Shown: positions 44,020-53,392 of the stretch, piece after piece
Numbering within the stretch: the first letter of the stretch is position 1
Layout of the letters: the number at the start of each line of letters is the position of its first letter
NCBI GenBank assembly: GCA_045600845.1
Contig: JAZRYR010000026.1
Span: 1 to 64,000, forward strand
Reading direction: 5' to 3'
Source: RGIG5612 sp045600845
GTDB lineage: Bacteria > Bacillota > Clostridia > Lachnospirales > Lachnospiraceae
DNA length: 64,000 nt
Position numbers and translations under genes: made by a program
Notes under the pieces: model-generated
What the model was told of the DNA's origin: nothing
Database searches by the model: none
The model's input: the letters and a program-made list of their open reading frames with translations, nothing else

Positions 44020-46107
44020 TTATTCTTCGTCGTCTGTATGACGATTTGCAACTTCTCTTTCCTGAACATCTGAAGGAGCCTGCTCATAACGAGAGAATTC
44101 ATATTCGAAATCACCAAATCCGCCTGTCATAGAACGAAGGATTGTGCCATAACCAAAGAGTTCAGACTGTGGAATGTCTGCTTCGATGCAGGTAACACCA
44201 CTTGAAACAGGGTTGGAACCAAGTACACGGCCTCTTCTCTTATTTAAGTCACCCATAACATCACCGGTGAATCTATCCGGGATCGTAACTTTCAGGCTGG
44301 CGATAGGCTCTAATAATACCGGGCCAGCTTCCATGAAGCCTTTCTTGAATGCAAGGATGGTAGCCATCTTGAATGACATTTCATTAGAGTCTACTGGATG
44401 GTAAGATCCATCATATAAGGTAGCCTTAACACCAACTACTGGATAGTTCGCAAGAGGTCCCTTCTGAACGCAGTCCTGAAGACCTTTTTCAACTGCTGGG
44501 AAGAAGTTCTTAGGAACGCTACCACCAACAACCTCTTCTGTAAATTCATAAGGTTTTGTTGTGTCGCCAGAAGGAGCGAATCTCATTCTTACGTCACCAT
44601 ACTGTCCATGTCCACCAGACTGTTTCTTATGTTTACCCTGAACATCTGATGTCTTCTTGATAGTCTCACGGAATGCGAAAGCAGGTTTTTCAAGCTGAAC
44701 ATCAACTTTGTATTTTTCTTTCATTTTAGAAACGATAACATCCAGCTGCTGATCGCCAATACCGTAAATAAGTGACTGATGGTTTTCTTCGTCTGCTACA
44801 ACCTTCAGAGTCTGATCTTCTGCACATAATTTCTGAAGTGCCTGCTGGATCTTATCTTCTTCGCCTTTATTAACAGCGCTGTATTTCATGTAGGTATAAG
44901 GTTTAGCCATGTCAAATTTATCAAGAACGATTGGAGTTTCTTTCTTGGATAATGTATCGCCGGTCTTAGCCAGGTCTAATTTACCGATAGCACCGATATC
45001 GCCAGACTGGATTTCTTTTACTTCTTCGAAGTTTTTACCGCGCATTACATATAATTTGGATAATTTCTCGCTCTCATCTGTAGCACCATTGAATACCTGG
45101 TCATCAGAATGAAGAACGCCGGAATATACCTTAACTAAGGAATATTTACCGATAAACGGGTCAACGATGGTCTTAAATACATAAGCTGCCAGAGGAGAAT
45201 CTTCTTTGCACTCTGCATCAAAAGCTTCGTCAGTTTTAACGTTCTTTCCAGATTTCTTTACAGGGCTCATATCCGGAGCTGGGAAGAAGTCAGCTACAGC
45301 CTCAAGAACTGTTCTTGGTCCAAAGTTCTTTGTAGATGCACCAACAAGTACAGGAACCATATCACCTTCAGAAACGGCCTGTTTCAAAGCGGAGGCGATT
45401 TCTTCTTTTGTAAATTCTTCACCACCGAAGTATTTATCCATGAACTCTTCACTGGTTTCAGCTACATGTTCCATAATCTCTTCTTTTGTAGAAGCAACTT
45501 CATCTGCAAGATCGCCAGGAACATCGGCTTTATCACATTTTCCGTCTGCTTTATATTTCATTCCTTCTTCAGACATAACATCAGCATAACCTACCAGAGC
45601 TCCGCCTTCTTTGATTGGAAGCTGGAATGCTGCTATTTTATTACCAAAAGAATCTTTTAAAGCAGCTAAAACACCGTTGAAATCAGCATTTGCATCATCC
45701 ATACCGGAAATGTAGATCATACGAGGAATATTGTATTTCTCACAATAATTCCATGCTTTATGAGCACCAACTTCAATACCGCTCTTTGCATTTACTACGA
45801 TAACTGCGGAATCAGCAACAGAGATACCTTCCTGAGTTGCACCAACAAAATCGAAGTAACCAGGAGTATCCAGTACATTAATCTTTAATCCATTGAATTC
45901 AATAGGAATAACCGTTGTACTGATAGAAAACTGTCTTTTCTGCTCTTCTTTATCAAAATCGCTGATTGTATTGCCGTCAGCAATATTACCCATTCTATTT
46001 GTAATACCTGTTGTTAAAGCAAAAGCTTCAGCTAATGTAGATTTTCCAGAACCGCCATGACCTAAAAGAACGACGTTTCTGACTTTGTCTGTCTTATAAA
46101 CATTCAT
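44020..46107 (-). CDS. Elongation factor G paralogue (FusA2-like)
   Basis: 695 aa with all EF-G domains. The P-loop is GHGGSGKST (16-24) rather than the AHIDAGKTT of canonical EF-G; DTPGYFDF and the domain IV-V order follow. This marks the EF-G II-like paralogues, which may work in specialised translation or recycling rather than general elongation. TTGGAGG precedes the ATG. No str operon genes are next to it, in line with a second copy. Confidence 0.9.
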   Translation of the reverse strand: MNVYKTDKVRNVVLLGHGGSGKSTLAEAFALTTGITNRMGNIADGNTISDFDKEEQKRQFSISTTVIPIEFNGLKINVLDTPGYFDFVGATQEGISVADSAVIVVNAKSGIEVGAHKAWNYCEKYNIPRMIYISGMDDANADFNGVLAALKDSFGNKIAAFQLPIKEGGALVGYADVMSEEGMKYKADGKCDKADVPGDLADEVASTKEEIMEHVAETSEEFMDKYFGGEEFTKEEIASALKQAVSEGDMVPVLVGASTKNFGPRTVLEAVADFFPAPDMSPVKKSGKNVKTDEAFDAECKEDSPLAAYVFKTIVDPFIGKYSLVKVYSGVLHSDDQVFNGATDESEKLSKLYVMRGKNFEEVKEIQSGDIGAIGKLDLAKTGDTLSKKETPIVLDKFDMAKPYTYMKYSAVNKGEEDKIQQALQKLCAEDQTLKVVADEENHQSLIYGIGDQQLDVIVSKMKEKYKVDVQLEKPAFAFRETIKKTSDVQGKHKKQSGGHGQYGDVRMRFAPSGDTTKPYEFTEEVVGGSVPKNFFPAVEKGLQDCVQKGPLANYPVVGVKATLYDGSYHPVDSNEMSFKMATILAFKKGFMEAGPVLLEPIASLKVTIPDRFTGDVMGDLNKRRGRVLGSNPVSSGVTCIEADIPQSELFGYGTILRSMTGGFGDFEYEFSRYEQAPSDVQEREVANRHTDDEE

Positions 46108-46271
46108 ATGAAAATACCTCCAATAGTTTTTTCTAAACCGTACAGAGTTAGTTTACTAAAATAAGCCTTTATTTACAAGTGTTTTTTAAAGATATAAAGA
46201 GAAATATAGGCTGTCCGAACATTTCAAAAACAAAGGCAGTTGCAAAGGGTTTGCAGTACTTTTCGAAAGAA

Positions 46272-46823
46272 TCAAACCGGAGGTTTGAAACTTTTTTCCA
46301 CCTCATAAACAACATTGTCGCTAAAATGCCACCACTCGTCCTGATATGGAATAAAGCCGGCTTCAATCATTGTTTCCTGAAGCATCCAGGCATTGACAAC
46401 CGATTCCTTGTCCATGACATCCCGATAATCACGGTCGGCCAATGGGGAAAAGCTGTCAAACTCCGTCGGCATGATAACCTCTTTTCCATCAGAATCAATA
46501 ACGGTCACATCCACTGTATTTCCTCTACTATGGTCAGAAAAGCCCGTCGTTGGATCTGCCACAAAAGTACTGTCCGGATAAACTTCCCATAAAATAAACT
46601 GGGCATAAACCGGGCGATATGCATCCCATATTTTTAACCCGTATCCCTGAAATTTCAGTATTTCCTGGGCTTTCATAAGCTTCTGTACTGTGCCATATCT
46701 CAGCCAGGCGTCGGTAAAATCATATATTTTTTTGCCGGTAAAATTGTCCGGGCCGGCATATCTTAACTCTACTTCTAGCTCCGGAATATAATCTTTCACT
46801 CTTACAAATTCTTTATCTTTCAT
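46272..46823 (-). CDS. D-alanyl-D-alanine dipeptidase (VanX/DdpX family)
   Basis: 183 aa. Zinc peptidase that hydrolyses D-Ala-D-Ala. The metal motif SDHSRGNTVD (His and Asp ligands) and the EWWH catalytic Glu/His pair are present, plus WDAYRP. No vanHA or vanRS genes are near, so a role in peptidoglycan recycling is likelier than glycopeptide resistance. ATG 46823 is preferred over GTG 46835, since GAGAG precedes the ATG. Confidence 0.9.
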   Translation of the reverse strand: MKDKEFVRVKDYIPELEVELRYAGPDNFTGKKIYDFTDAWLRYGTVQKLMKAQEILKFQGYGLKIWDAYRPVYAQFILWEVYPDSTFVADPTTGFSDHSRGNTVDVTVIDSDGKEVIMPTEFDSFSPLADRDYRDVMDKESVVNAWMLQETMIEAGFIPYQDEWWHFSDNVVYEVEKSFKPPV

Positions 46824-47288
46824 ATTTTCTCTCACTTTATTTTATTATGGCGATCGCACAGAGCGCTCGCTCATGGTCTTCTTTCCGCTTAAACTTCAGC
46901 TTTTAAATTAGTTTAGTTGCTCGGCTCATGAAAAAGTTTAGTTGCTCCATATGCGCTTCGGCTCCTGTATGTGTTTAGTTGCTCCATATGAACATATTCT
47001 AAACAGCCGGCCGCCATTTGCCAACCGTCTTTTCTGTTCTTTATATTTTAATACAAAAAAGAGATGGAGGCTTTCCGCTTTTTTCTCTGCTTTTTATTAA
47101 TTTAACGGAGGCTTTCCGCTTTTTTCTAGTTTATATATATATTTGACGGATGAGATTCCGCCATTTTTAAGTCATTTCATGATTTTGACGGAATTTTTGT
47201 TATCATTCTCCATCAAAAAGACCAGAAAAAGACAAAAAAACTGAAAACTGGTAAAACTTTTCCGTCAAATCCAGCAAAAAATCATTTA
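46824..47288. other. Gene-free stretch with short direct repeats
   Basis: Between the VanX-like gene and the tandem array no gene is visible. GTTTAGTTGCTC occurs three times (46911-46922, 46936-46947, 46973-46984). A 21-base word starting GGAGGCTTTCCGC occurs twice without change (47066-47086 and 47107-47127). A diverged half-unit of the following array lies near 47185-47275. Confidence 0.6.
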
Positions 47289-47606
47289 TTGACGGAAAAA
47301 GACCCATGTATTTCCGTTAACAGAGTCTTAAAGAACTTCTTTTGACGGAAAAAGACCCATGTATTTCCGTTAACAGCGTCTTAAAGAACTTCTTTTGACG
47401 GAAAAAGACCCATGTGTTTCCGTTAATAGAGTCTAAAAGAACTTCTTTTGACGGAAAAAGACCCATGTATTTCCGTTAATAGAGTCTTAAAGAACTTCTT
47501 TTGACGGAAAAAGACCCATGTGTTTCCGTTAACAGAGTCTTAAAGAACTTCTTTTGACGGAAAAAGACCAGTATTCTTCTGTCAATATGACCATAAAGGA
47601 CTTCTT
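47289..47606. repeat. 53-bp tandem repeat array, six units
   Basis: Units begin TTGACGGAAAAAGACCCATG at 47289, 47342, 47395, 47448 and 47501, with a diverged sixth at 47554; the period is exactly 53. The first five differ at only a few positions. Each unit has ACGGAAA ... TTTCCGT, and AAGAC ... GTCTT interleaved with it, which could pair alternately or as a pseudoknot. Period 53 is not a multiple of three, so it is not a coding repeat. There are no spacers, so it is not CRISPR. It lies just past the stop of the leftward nuclease-like gene. Confidence 0.9.
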
Positions 47607-47621
47607 TTGATGGGAATCAAC

Positions 47622-48431
47622 TTACAAAAGAAAAATTCGAATCATTTCATCAACAAGAAGCATGTCCAGCGGGCTCTTTTTTGTCTCAGCCGTAACAATA
47701 AGGTTAATGCCCTGGATAATTCCAGCGTCAAAAAAAGTTTTTTCACAGAACAATGTCTTGCGCAAATAGTCTGGATTATCCATCATCCCACGATGATCCC
47801 AATACCATACTTTTTCCGTATTTACGTTTAAACAACGGAAATCGATACTAATACGCGTGCCATTCAGATTGAGCACCTCATCATAGTGATAGGGAATGGA
47901 ATAATTTTCCAGACGAGAAACGATTAAGGCTTCCGATTTACTTCGAACTTTTAAACCTGGAACAATTGTTGGATATATCAGATTTTCCTTATATTCCCAA
48001 TTTCTCTCATATGGTTTTTTCTTCCACTGGAAATGCCGGTCATCTTCCAATTGCCGTTTTGGAAGTAATTGTGCCAGCCATGGATTATTACATAACAATT
48101 CTTCCGAACAATACGGCGTTCGGAAATTATTTAATAAAGCGTCAATGACTTCTATTCTGTTTGAAATATCTTTAGATAAGACTTCAGCATACATTTTCTC
48201 CGCGACCAGGTTTGCTTCCGCTTTCAAAGAATCATTCACATATACTCTTTTATAATTGTGTGGATGACGTTGCTCTGGTGAATGAAAATGGAGATATAAT
48301 TCTTCCCTCCCATTATTTCGATGCACTCTGGTCAAATGAGCATCGGGAGCTTTTGATAAAATCATCGCAAGATTTTCCAGCTCTGCTTCCAGTTTGTTCC
48401 GATAATTTGTAAGATTTTCTAATGTGATCAT
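47622..48431 (-). CDS. PD-(D/E)XK nuclease-like protein, 269 aa
   Basis: A charged helical N-terminus (1-100) and a C-terminal part (about 160-255) with the order SKSEALIV (Glu167), a strand ending ISIDF (Asp197) and WYWDHRG (Asp212, His213). This matches the active-site spacing of a PD-(D/E)XK-like nuclease, with Asp in the place where relatives have Glu. I recognise the pattern from uncharacterised gut Firmicutes proteins, not a named enzyme. AAAGGA precedes the ATG. No partner gene; it is flanked by repeat-rich DNA on both sides, and its stop lies 15 bases from the 53-bp array. Confidence 0.65.
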   Translation of the reverse strand: MITLENLTNYRNKLEAELENLAMILSKAPDAHLTRVHRNNGREELYLHFHSPEQRHPHNYKRVYVNDSLKAEANLVAEKMYAEVLSKDISNRIEVIDALLNNFRTPYCSEELLCNNPWLAQLLPKRQLEDDRHFQWKKKPYERNWEYKENLIYPTIVPGLKVRSKSEALIVSRLENYSIPYHYDEVLNLNGTRISIDFRCLNVNTEKVWYWDHRGMMDNPDYLRKTLFCEKTFFDAGIIQGINLIVTAETKKSPLDMLLVDEMIRIFLL

Positions 48432-48771
48432 AGTTAAGAATTCCTTTGAGAAAAGATAATAATTTGAAATTGATTGAATTTCCGTTGTAGATGTGAAAAA
48501 GAATTCACGCCGAATACAATTCGAATTAAAGAGAATAAATGCTCATCAATTAAAGAGAATAAACGCTCATCAGATAAAAAGTAATACGCATATTAATATG
48601 ATAATATAATTATTTCATCTCAGCAAGCGTATACATCTGAAAAAATCTCTTGTTATACACCATAAAAGACCGCGATCTCACTCGCGGTCTTTTCCGAATA
48701 TTTCCTTAAACATCCAGGAATTTTTTAATAATTAGCGTCTTTTTTCTATTCACACATGGTCTGGTTTCTTA
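48432..48771. other. Gene-free stretch with a 24-bp tandem duplication
   Basis: No gene is visible. A 24-bp unit (AATTAAAGAGAATAAATGCTC with ATC) occurs twice in tandem at 48524-48547 and 48548-48571 with one difference. A strong terminator lies at 48664-48693. Confidence 0.7.
48664..48693. terminator. Terminator after recA
   Basis: The 12-bp stem AAAAGACCGCGA/TCGCGGTCTTTT with a 6-nt loop carries A and T runs at both ends. It lies about 80 bp past the recA stop. Confidence 0.85.
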
Positions 48772-49845
48772 TTACTCCACATCCAGTTCCAAGTCATCCG
48801 GATTAATTTCTGCCATTTCTGCCTCTGCCATTTCTTCTTCCGTATAGGCATCTTCTCCCATACCAAGTTTCGCACGGACAATGGTTTCAATTTCATCAAA
48901 GGTTGATTTATTTGCTTTCAGGAATACTTTCGCATTTTCACGTCCCTGACCAATCTTATCACCTTTATAGGAGTACCAGGCACCACTCTTTTCAATCACG
49001 CCTAATTCAACTGCCTGATCCAAAATGTCGCCAACCGCAGAAATTCCTTCGCCAAAGATAATATCGAATTCCGCCTCTTTAAAAGGAGGAGCTACTTTAT
49101 TTTTAACAACCTTTGCGCGGACTCTGTTACCGGTTACTTCGCCGGACTGCTTAATCGTTTCAATCTTACGGATATCGATACGAACCGATGCATAGAATTT
49201 CAAAGCACGACCACCCGTAGTTGTTTCTGAAGGACCATAAAATACGCCGATTTTTTCTCTTAACTGATTAATGAAAATAATTGAGCAACCGGTCTTGCTG
49301 GTAACTGCAGTCAATTTACGAAGAGCCTGGCTCATCAGACGGGCCTGGGCACCTACGGTAGCATCTCCCATTTCCCCTTCAATTTCGTGCTTTGGAACCA
49401 GCGCTGCTACGGAGTCAACAACGATAATATCGATCGCTCCGGAACGAACCATGGTTTCACAGATTTCCAGTCCCTGCTCTCCATAGTCTGGCTGGGAAAT
49501 ATATAAATTATCAACATCAACGCCGATATCATGAGCATACTTCGGATCCAGCGCATGTTCTGCATCGATAAAACCGGCAATTCCTCCGTTCTTTTGTACC
49601 TCTGCAACAATATGCAGTGCTAAGGTAGTTTTACCGGAAGATTCCGGACCGTAAATTTCTATAATCCGTCCACGAGGAATACCGCCAACACCAAGGGCTT
49701 TATCCAGGCTGATCGATCCGGTATGGATCACATCTATATCAAGGGCAGTTTTATCGCCCAGTTTCATAACGGAGCCTTTGCCGTAATCTTTTTCTATTTT
49801 AGCAATAGCAGCATCTAATGCTTTCAGTTTTTCGTTATTGTCCAT
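48772..49845 (-). CDS. recA: Recombinase RecA
   Basis: 357 aa. Strand exchange and activation of LexA cleavage. P-loop GPESSGKT at about 65-72, MAW-like GVDVDNLYISQPD, L2-region GGRALKFYASVRIDIRK and an acidic C-terminus are all present. Start ATG follows GAAGGAG. A LexA box upstream places it in the SOS regulon together with lexA at 19500-20114. Separate transcript between two terminators. Confidence 0.98.
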   Translation of the reverse strand: MDNNEKLKALDAAIAKIEKDYGKGSVMKLGDKTALDIDVIHTGSISLDKALGVGGIPRGRIIEIYGPESSGKTTLALHIVAEVQKNGGIAGFIDAEHALDPKYAHDIGVDVDNLYISQPDYGEQGLEICETMVRSGAIDIIVVDSVAALVPKHEIEGEMGDATVGAQARLMSQALRKLTAVTSKTGCSIIFINQLREKIGVFYGPSETTTGGRALKFYASVRIDIRKIETIKQSGEVTGNRVRAKVVKNKVAPPFKEAEFDIIFGEGISAVGDILDQAVELGVIEKSGAWYSYKGDKIGQGRENAKVFLKANKSTFDEIETIVRAKLGMGEDAYTEEEMAEAEMAEINPDDLELDVE

Positions 49846-49868
49846 TTTGATCTCCTTCTTTTTAAAAA

Positions 49869-49916
49869 CGAACTTATGTTCGTATTAATATTATATGATA
49901 AAAAACCATTTGTCAA
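49869..49916 (-). promoter_or_regulatory. recA promoter with LexA box
   Basis: On the minus strand TTGACA (49916-49911) and TATAAT (49895-49890), 15 bp apart, are followed by the palindromic LexA box CGAACATAAGTTCG (49882-49869), placed over the transcription start. This fits the consensus CGAAC-N4-GTTCG fully. Confidence 0.85.
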
Positions 49917-49926
49917 CTATATTTAG

Positions 49927-49960
49927 TAAAAAGGACACGGGCGGATACCGACCTTGTCCT
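49927..49960 (-). terminator. Second hairpin between cinA and recA
   Basis: On the minus strand AGGACA ... TGTCCT (49960-49955 with 49937-49932) is followed by TTTTT. It backs up the hairpin at 50021-50047. Confidence 0.6.
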
Positions 49961-50020
49961 CATCATAGCATATAAAAACTGTAAACATTATTAAGTATCT
50001 GTTAAATAAAAAACGTAACA

Positions 50021-50047
50021 AGAAACCAGCGAAAATCCTCGGTTTCT
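50021..50047 (-). terminator. Terminator overlapping the cinA stop
   Basis: The stem AGAAACC/GGTTTCT (50021-50027 with 50041-50047); the T-run follows after a short gap on the minus strand. The left base of the stem includes the cinA stop codon. Confidence 0.55.
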
Positions 50048-51263
50048 ACAAGATTTTATTCATCAGTGTGAGGGCTTTTGCAACAACAGCCTCACGAATA
50101 TCATTTCTGGAAAAAGGCAGATTCAGTTCTTGGACAATGGTCTGGTCCTGATAAGCTACCGCGATATAAACAAGTCCCACATGCTCGCCATCTGGTCCTG
50201 CATAACCCGTAGTCGCAACACCCATATCACTTCCGGTAACTTTCGCAACGCCTGCCGCCATCAGAGAAGCGCATTCCTTACTTACTGCACTGTACTGCTC
50301 CAGGACTTCCAGCTCCACGCCCAATCTTTCATGCTTCGCCTCATCACAATAGGTAATAAAGCTTTCTTTTAATACCTCGCTGGCTCCGGCCACATTGATC
50401 AGCCTACCCGCCAGCAAGCCCCCGGTACAGGACTCCGCACAAGATACGGTCTGATGCTTCTCCATCAGTTTTTTCACAACAACATCTTCTAAATCTTCAT
50501 TCTCATCCGTGGTAAAAATATACTCACCCAATTCCTGTTCAATCTGTTCCAGAATCGGCTGAATCAGTTCCTGACAATTCTTCTCACTCTTCCCTTTTGC
50601 CGTAATCCGCAAATGAACCTGATTGGTTTTCGCATAAGGTGCGACCGTCGGATTCACACTTTCCGCAATCAGTTTCTCAATCCGGGAAGCAGCTTCACTT
50701 TCTCCGATACCGGATAATTTCACCATGACAGAGGAAATCGTCTCTCCTTGGCGATGACGAAAATATGGAATCAGATATTCTTCAAACATCGGAATCAGTT
50801 CTTTGGGTGGTCCAGGAAGCAATATTGCGATTTTCTCATTTTTTTCGATTATGAGACCGGGTGCAGTACCATTATGATTATATAAAACTGTCGCTCCCTC
50901 CGGAATCATCGCCTGTTTATAATTATTCTCTGTAATTTTGCAATTCATGGCTTTCACTCGTTCGATTAAGTTCTCTTTCGCCTTTTCATCTACTACCAGA
51001 TTCAGTCCCAAAGCCTCACAGACGATTTCTTTGGTAATATCATCCGGCGTCGGTCCTAAACCACCAGTAAAGAAAACCACTTCGGATCTGGAAAGAGCCT
51101 GAAAAACCACTTTCTTTAACCGTTCCGGATTATCCCCTACAACCGTCTGGTAAAATAAAGAAAGGCCAAATTCTGCACATTTTTCAGACAGATATTTGGC
51201 ATTTGTGTTTAAGATATTACCAAGAAGTAATTCGGTTCCAACGCATACAATCTCAGCATTCAT
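50046..51263 (-). CDS. cinA: CinA family protein (competence/damage-inducible)
   Basis: 405 aa. The N-terminal molybdopterin-binding-like domain (AEIVCVGTELLLGNILNTNAKYLS, GGLGPTPDD) and the C-terminal NMN amidohydrolase-like domain (CAESCTGGLLAGRL, ATTGYAGPDG) are both present. Recycles NMN in the NAD cycle in some species. Starts one base inside the pgsA stop, with AAGGA upstream. The order pgsA-cinA-recA is widespread in Firmicutes. Confidence 0.95.
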   Translation of the reverse strand: MNAEIVCVGTELLLGNILNTNAKYLSEKCAEFGLSLFYQTVVGDNPERLKKVVFQALSRSEVVFFTGGLGPTPDDITKEIVCEALGLNLVVDEKAKENLIERVKAMNCKITENNYKQAMIPEGATVLYNHNGTAPGLIIEKNEKIAILLPGPPKELIPMFEEYLIPYFRHRQGETISSVMVKLSGIGESEAASRIEKLIAESVNPTVAPYAKTNQVHLRITAKGKSEKNCQELIQPILEQIEQELGEYIFTTDENEDLEDVVVKKLMEKHQTVSCAESCTGGLLAGRLINVAGASEVLKESFITYCDEAKHERLGVELEVLEQYSAVSKECASLMAAGVAKVTGSDMGVATTGYAGPDGEHVGLVYIAVAYQDQTIVQELNLPFSRNDIREAVVAKALTLMNKIL

Positions 51264-51835
51264 TATTTAATTTCAAATCCTTCCCTGTTTTTATAGAAGT
51301 AATCAAGCATGGAAATAATCGTAAGGGCTAAGGCAATGTACATTATAACAGAGGTTACAATGCTGTAAACATTCCATACCGTCATGCTCCAACCCTTCCG
51401 GATTACCAGACTCTCCATATCGAATGTCATAAGAATCAGCATACTCATCTGGAAAACAGTTTTAAACTTTCCCCAGTAACTAGCTGCAATAACCGTTCCT
51501 TTCGTCGCAACAACCTGACGAAATCCACTAATAGCAAATTCTCTTGCCAAAATAATAATACATACCCAGAAAGGCATTCTTCCCAAAGCAACAAAGCAGA
51601 CCATCCCGGAAAGAACCAGTATTTTATCTGCCAATGGATCTGCAAATTTACCAAAATCCGTTACCATATTATATTTTCTGGCAATTTTCCCATCTAAAGT
51701 ATCCGTAATACAAGCAACGCAAAACAAGACCAATGCTATATGACTACTAAAAGGGAAAAAATTGGTCATTAAAAAGAAAATATAAAACGGGATAAATACA
51801 AGACGTAAGATCGTCAGCTTATTTGGTAAATTCAT
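51263..51835 (-). CDS. pgsA: CDP-diacylglycerol-glycerol-3-phosphate 3-phosphatidyltransferase
   Basis: 190 aa, several membrane segments. Makes phosphatidylglycerol phosphate, the precursor of phosphatidylglycerol. The CDP-alcohol phosphotransferase motif DTLDGKIARKYN ... GKFADPLADK is intact. Its product also supplies the donor for the LTA-synthase-type enzyme at 3917-5920. Four-base overlap with rimO. Confidence 0.95.
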   Translation of the reverse strand: MNLPNKLTILRLVFIPFYIFFLMTNFFPFSSHIALVLFCVACITDTLDGKIARKYNMVTDFGKFADPLADKILVLSGMVCFVALGRMPFWVCIIILAREFAISGFRQVVATKGTVIAASYWGKFKTVFQMSMLILMTFDMESLVIRKGWSMTVWNVYSIVTSVIMYIALALTIISMLDYFYKNREGFEIK

Positions 51836-53163
51836 AGTTTCTTAATTAATTCTCCATATAAATCATAATCACTACATTCTACAGCACGCGCCAGAACAAA
51901 ATCTCCGCTCAATAATTCCATATCCGAATTCAGATAAAAAAAACCGTCTACATCCGGGGCATCCATATAAGTACGTCCCACATAAACATTATCTTCAGAA
52001 AGTTTTCCTTCAATTAAGACAACAAAATCCTTATCAATTCTTAACTGTAATATAGCAGAAGAAATCTGTTCCTGCAAACGCATAATTTCATCTCTTCTAA
52101 AATTTTTTATTTTCTCCGGAATTTGGCCTGTAAATTCCGCTGCACGAGTGCCCTCCTCCTGAGAATAGGAAAAAACTCCCAGATGGTCAAACTTCACTTT
52201 CTTTACAAATTCCTTTAAGATTTCGTGGTCTTCTTCCGTTTCTCCCGGGAAACCGGAAATCAAGGACGTTCTCAAAGTGACTCCCGGGACGATTTTTCGT
52301 GCTCTGGCGATGGTATCTTCTATATCCGCCCTGCTGGTCTTTCTTCCCATTTTTTTCAAGATGGAATCGGAAGCATGCTGGATTGGCATATCAATATACT
52401 TACAGATTTTCGGTTCCTTTGCCATTACCTCTAAAAATTCGTCGGTAATATCTTCCGGATAGCAATACAGAACCCGGATCCATTCCAGACCATCAATCTC
52501 ACATAATCTTGTCAATAATTCCGAAAGACGGTTTTCTCCATATAAGTCGGTTCCGTAAATCGAAGTTTCCTGAGCAACAACAATCAGTTCTTTCACGCCA
52601 CTTTTCGCCAGAAATTCTGCTTCCGCTACTAATTTATCAAACGGGTAGCTTTTATAACGGCCTCGGATATGGGGGATAATGCAATAAGAACAAAACTTAT
52701 TACATCCCTCTGCAATTTTTAAGAACTCATAATAGCCACCGGTAGTAATCAGACGATTATCCGGTTTTTTTATTTTTTCTTTATAATCTACAAACGAGTT
52801 AATACTAGAATCCAGTCTGCAGGCCTCTACGATATCGGAAAGATCCGTCGTTCCGATATAAGCATCCACTTCCGGCATTTCTTTTAATAATTCTTCTTTA
52901 TAACGTTCTGAAAGGCAGCCGGCAACCACCAGCTTTTTGCACTTACCTTCTTCTTTCATCGCTGCCATTTCCAAAATGGTCTCGATGGATTCCGTTTTCG
53001 CATCATCGATAAAACAGCAGGTGTTGACCACAATGACATCTGCTTCATATTCATCATCAGTAAAAGAAAAGCCGGCGGCCTCAAGCAGCCCCAGCATTTC
53101 TTCAGAATCTACTCTGTTTTTATCACAGCCAAGTGATATCCAAAATAACTTATTCTTTATCAT
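51832..53163 (-). CDS. rimO: Ribosomal protein S12 methylthiotransferase
   Basis: 443 aa. Adds a methylthio group to Asp88/89 of ribosomal protein S12. Cysteines in SLGCDKNRVDSE, NTCCFIDDA and VAGCLSERY bind one Fe-S cluster, CSYCIIPHIRG binds the radical SAM cluster, and a TRAM domain ends the protein. ATG 53163 lies inside the end of rpoZ (14-nt overlap); a TTG at 53172 is less likely. MiaB in this window is the tRNA-acting relative. Confidence 0.96.
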   Translation of the reverse strand: MIKNKLFWISLGCDKNRVDSEEMLGLLEAAGFSFTDDEYEADVIVVNTCCFIDDAKTESIETILEMAAMKEEGKCKKLVVAGCLSERYKEELLKEMPEVDAYIGTTDLSDIVEACRLDSSINSFVDYKEKIKKPDNRLITTGGYYEFLKIAEGCNKFCSYCIIPHIRGRYKSYPFDKLVAEAEFLAKSGVKELIVVAQETSIYGTDLYGENRLSELLTRLCEIDGLEWIRVLYCYPEDITDEFLEVMAKEPKICKYIDMPIQHASDSILKKMGRKTSRADIEDTIARARKIVPGVTLRTSLISGFPGETEEDHEILKEFVKKVKFDHLGVFSYSQEEGTRAAEFTGQIPEKIKNFRRDEIMRLQEQISSAILQLRIDKDFVVLIEGKLSEDNVYVGRTYMDAPDVDGFFYLNSDMELLSGDFVLARAVECSDYDLYGELIKKL

Positions 53164-53392
53164 CACTACCAATAATTCTTACTTTCTGTGAATAGATTTC
53201 ATCAATAGCCGTAGATAAAGGCTTTGTAGAAGGATTTTCTACCAGAGCTGATTCTCCGTCAACTAACTGACGAGCCCTTTTGGAAGCAGCCATAACGATG
53301 GAATATCTGCTCTGTACCACAGGCTGTTCGCCATTTTCTACTTCACTATTAACCGCGTCCATTAAATCCGTATAGGATGGATGTAACATCAT
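53150..53392 (-). CDS. rpoZ: RNA polymerase omega subunit
   Basis: 80 aa. MLHPSYTDLMDAV and SRYSIVMAASKRARQL identify omega, which helps assemble RNA polymerase. The start is either ATG 53392 or ATG 53389 (two ATG codons in a row overlapping the gmk stop). The usual gmk-rpoZ order is kept. Confidence 0.92.
   Translation of the reverse strand: MMLHPSYTDLMDAVNSEVENGEQPVVQSRYSIVMAASKRARQLVDGESALVENPSTKPLSTAIDEIYSQKVRIIGSDDKE

Noticed and set aside
46272..46823. Glycopeptide-resistance (van) cluster
   Set aside because: Only a VanX-like dipeptidase is present; no vanH, vanA-type ligase or regulators are near.
47289..47606. Possible CRISPR array
   Set aside because: Repeats are directly contiguous with a fixed 53-bp period; there are no unique spacers and no cas genes.
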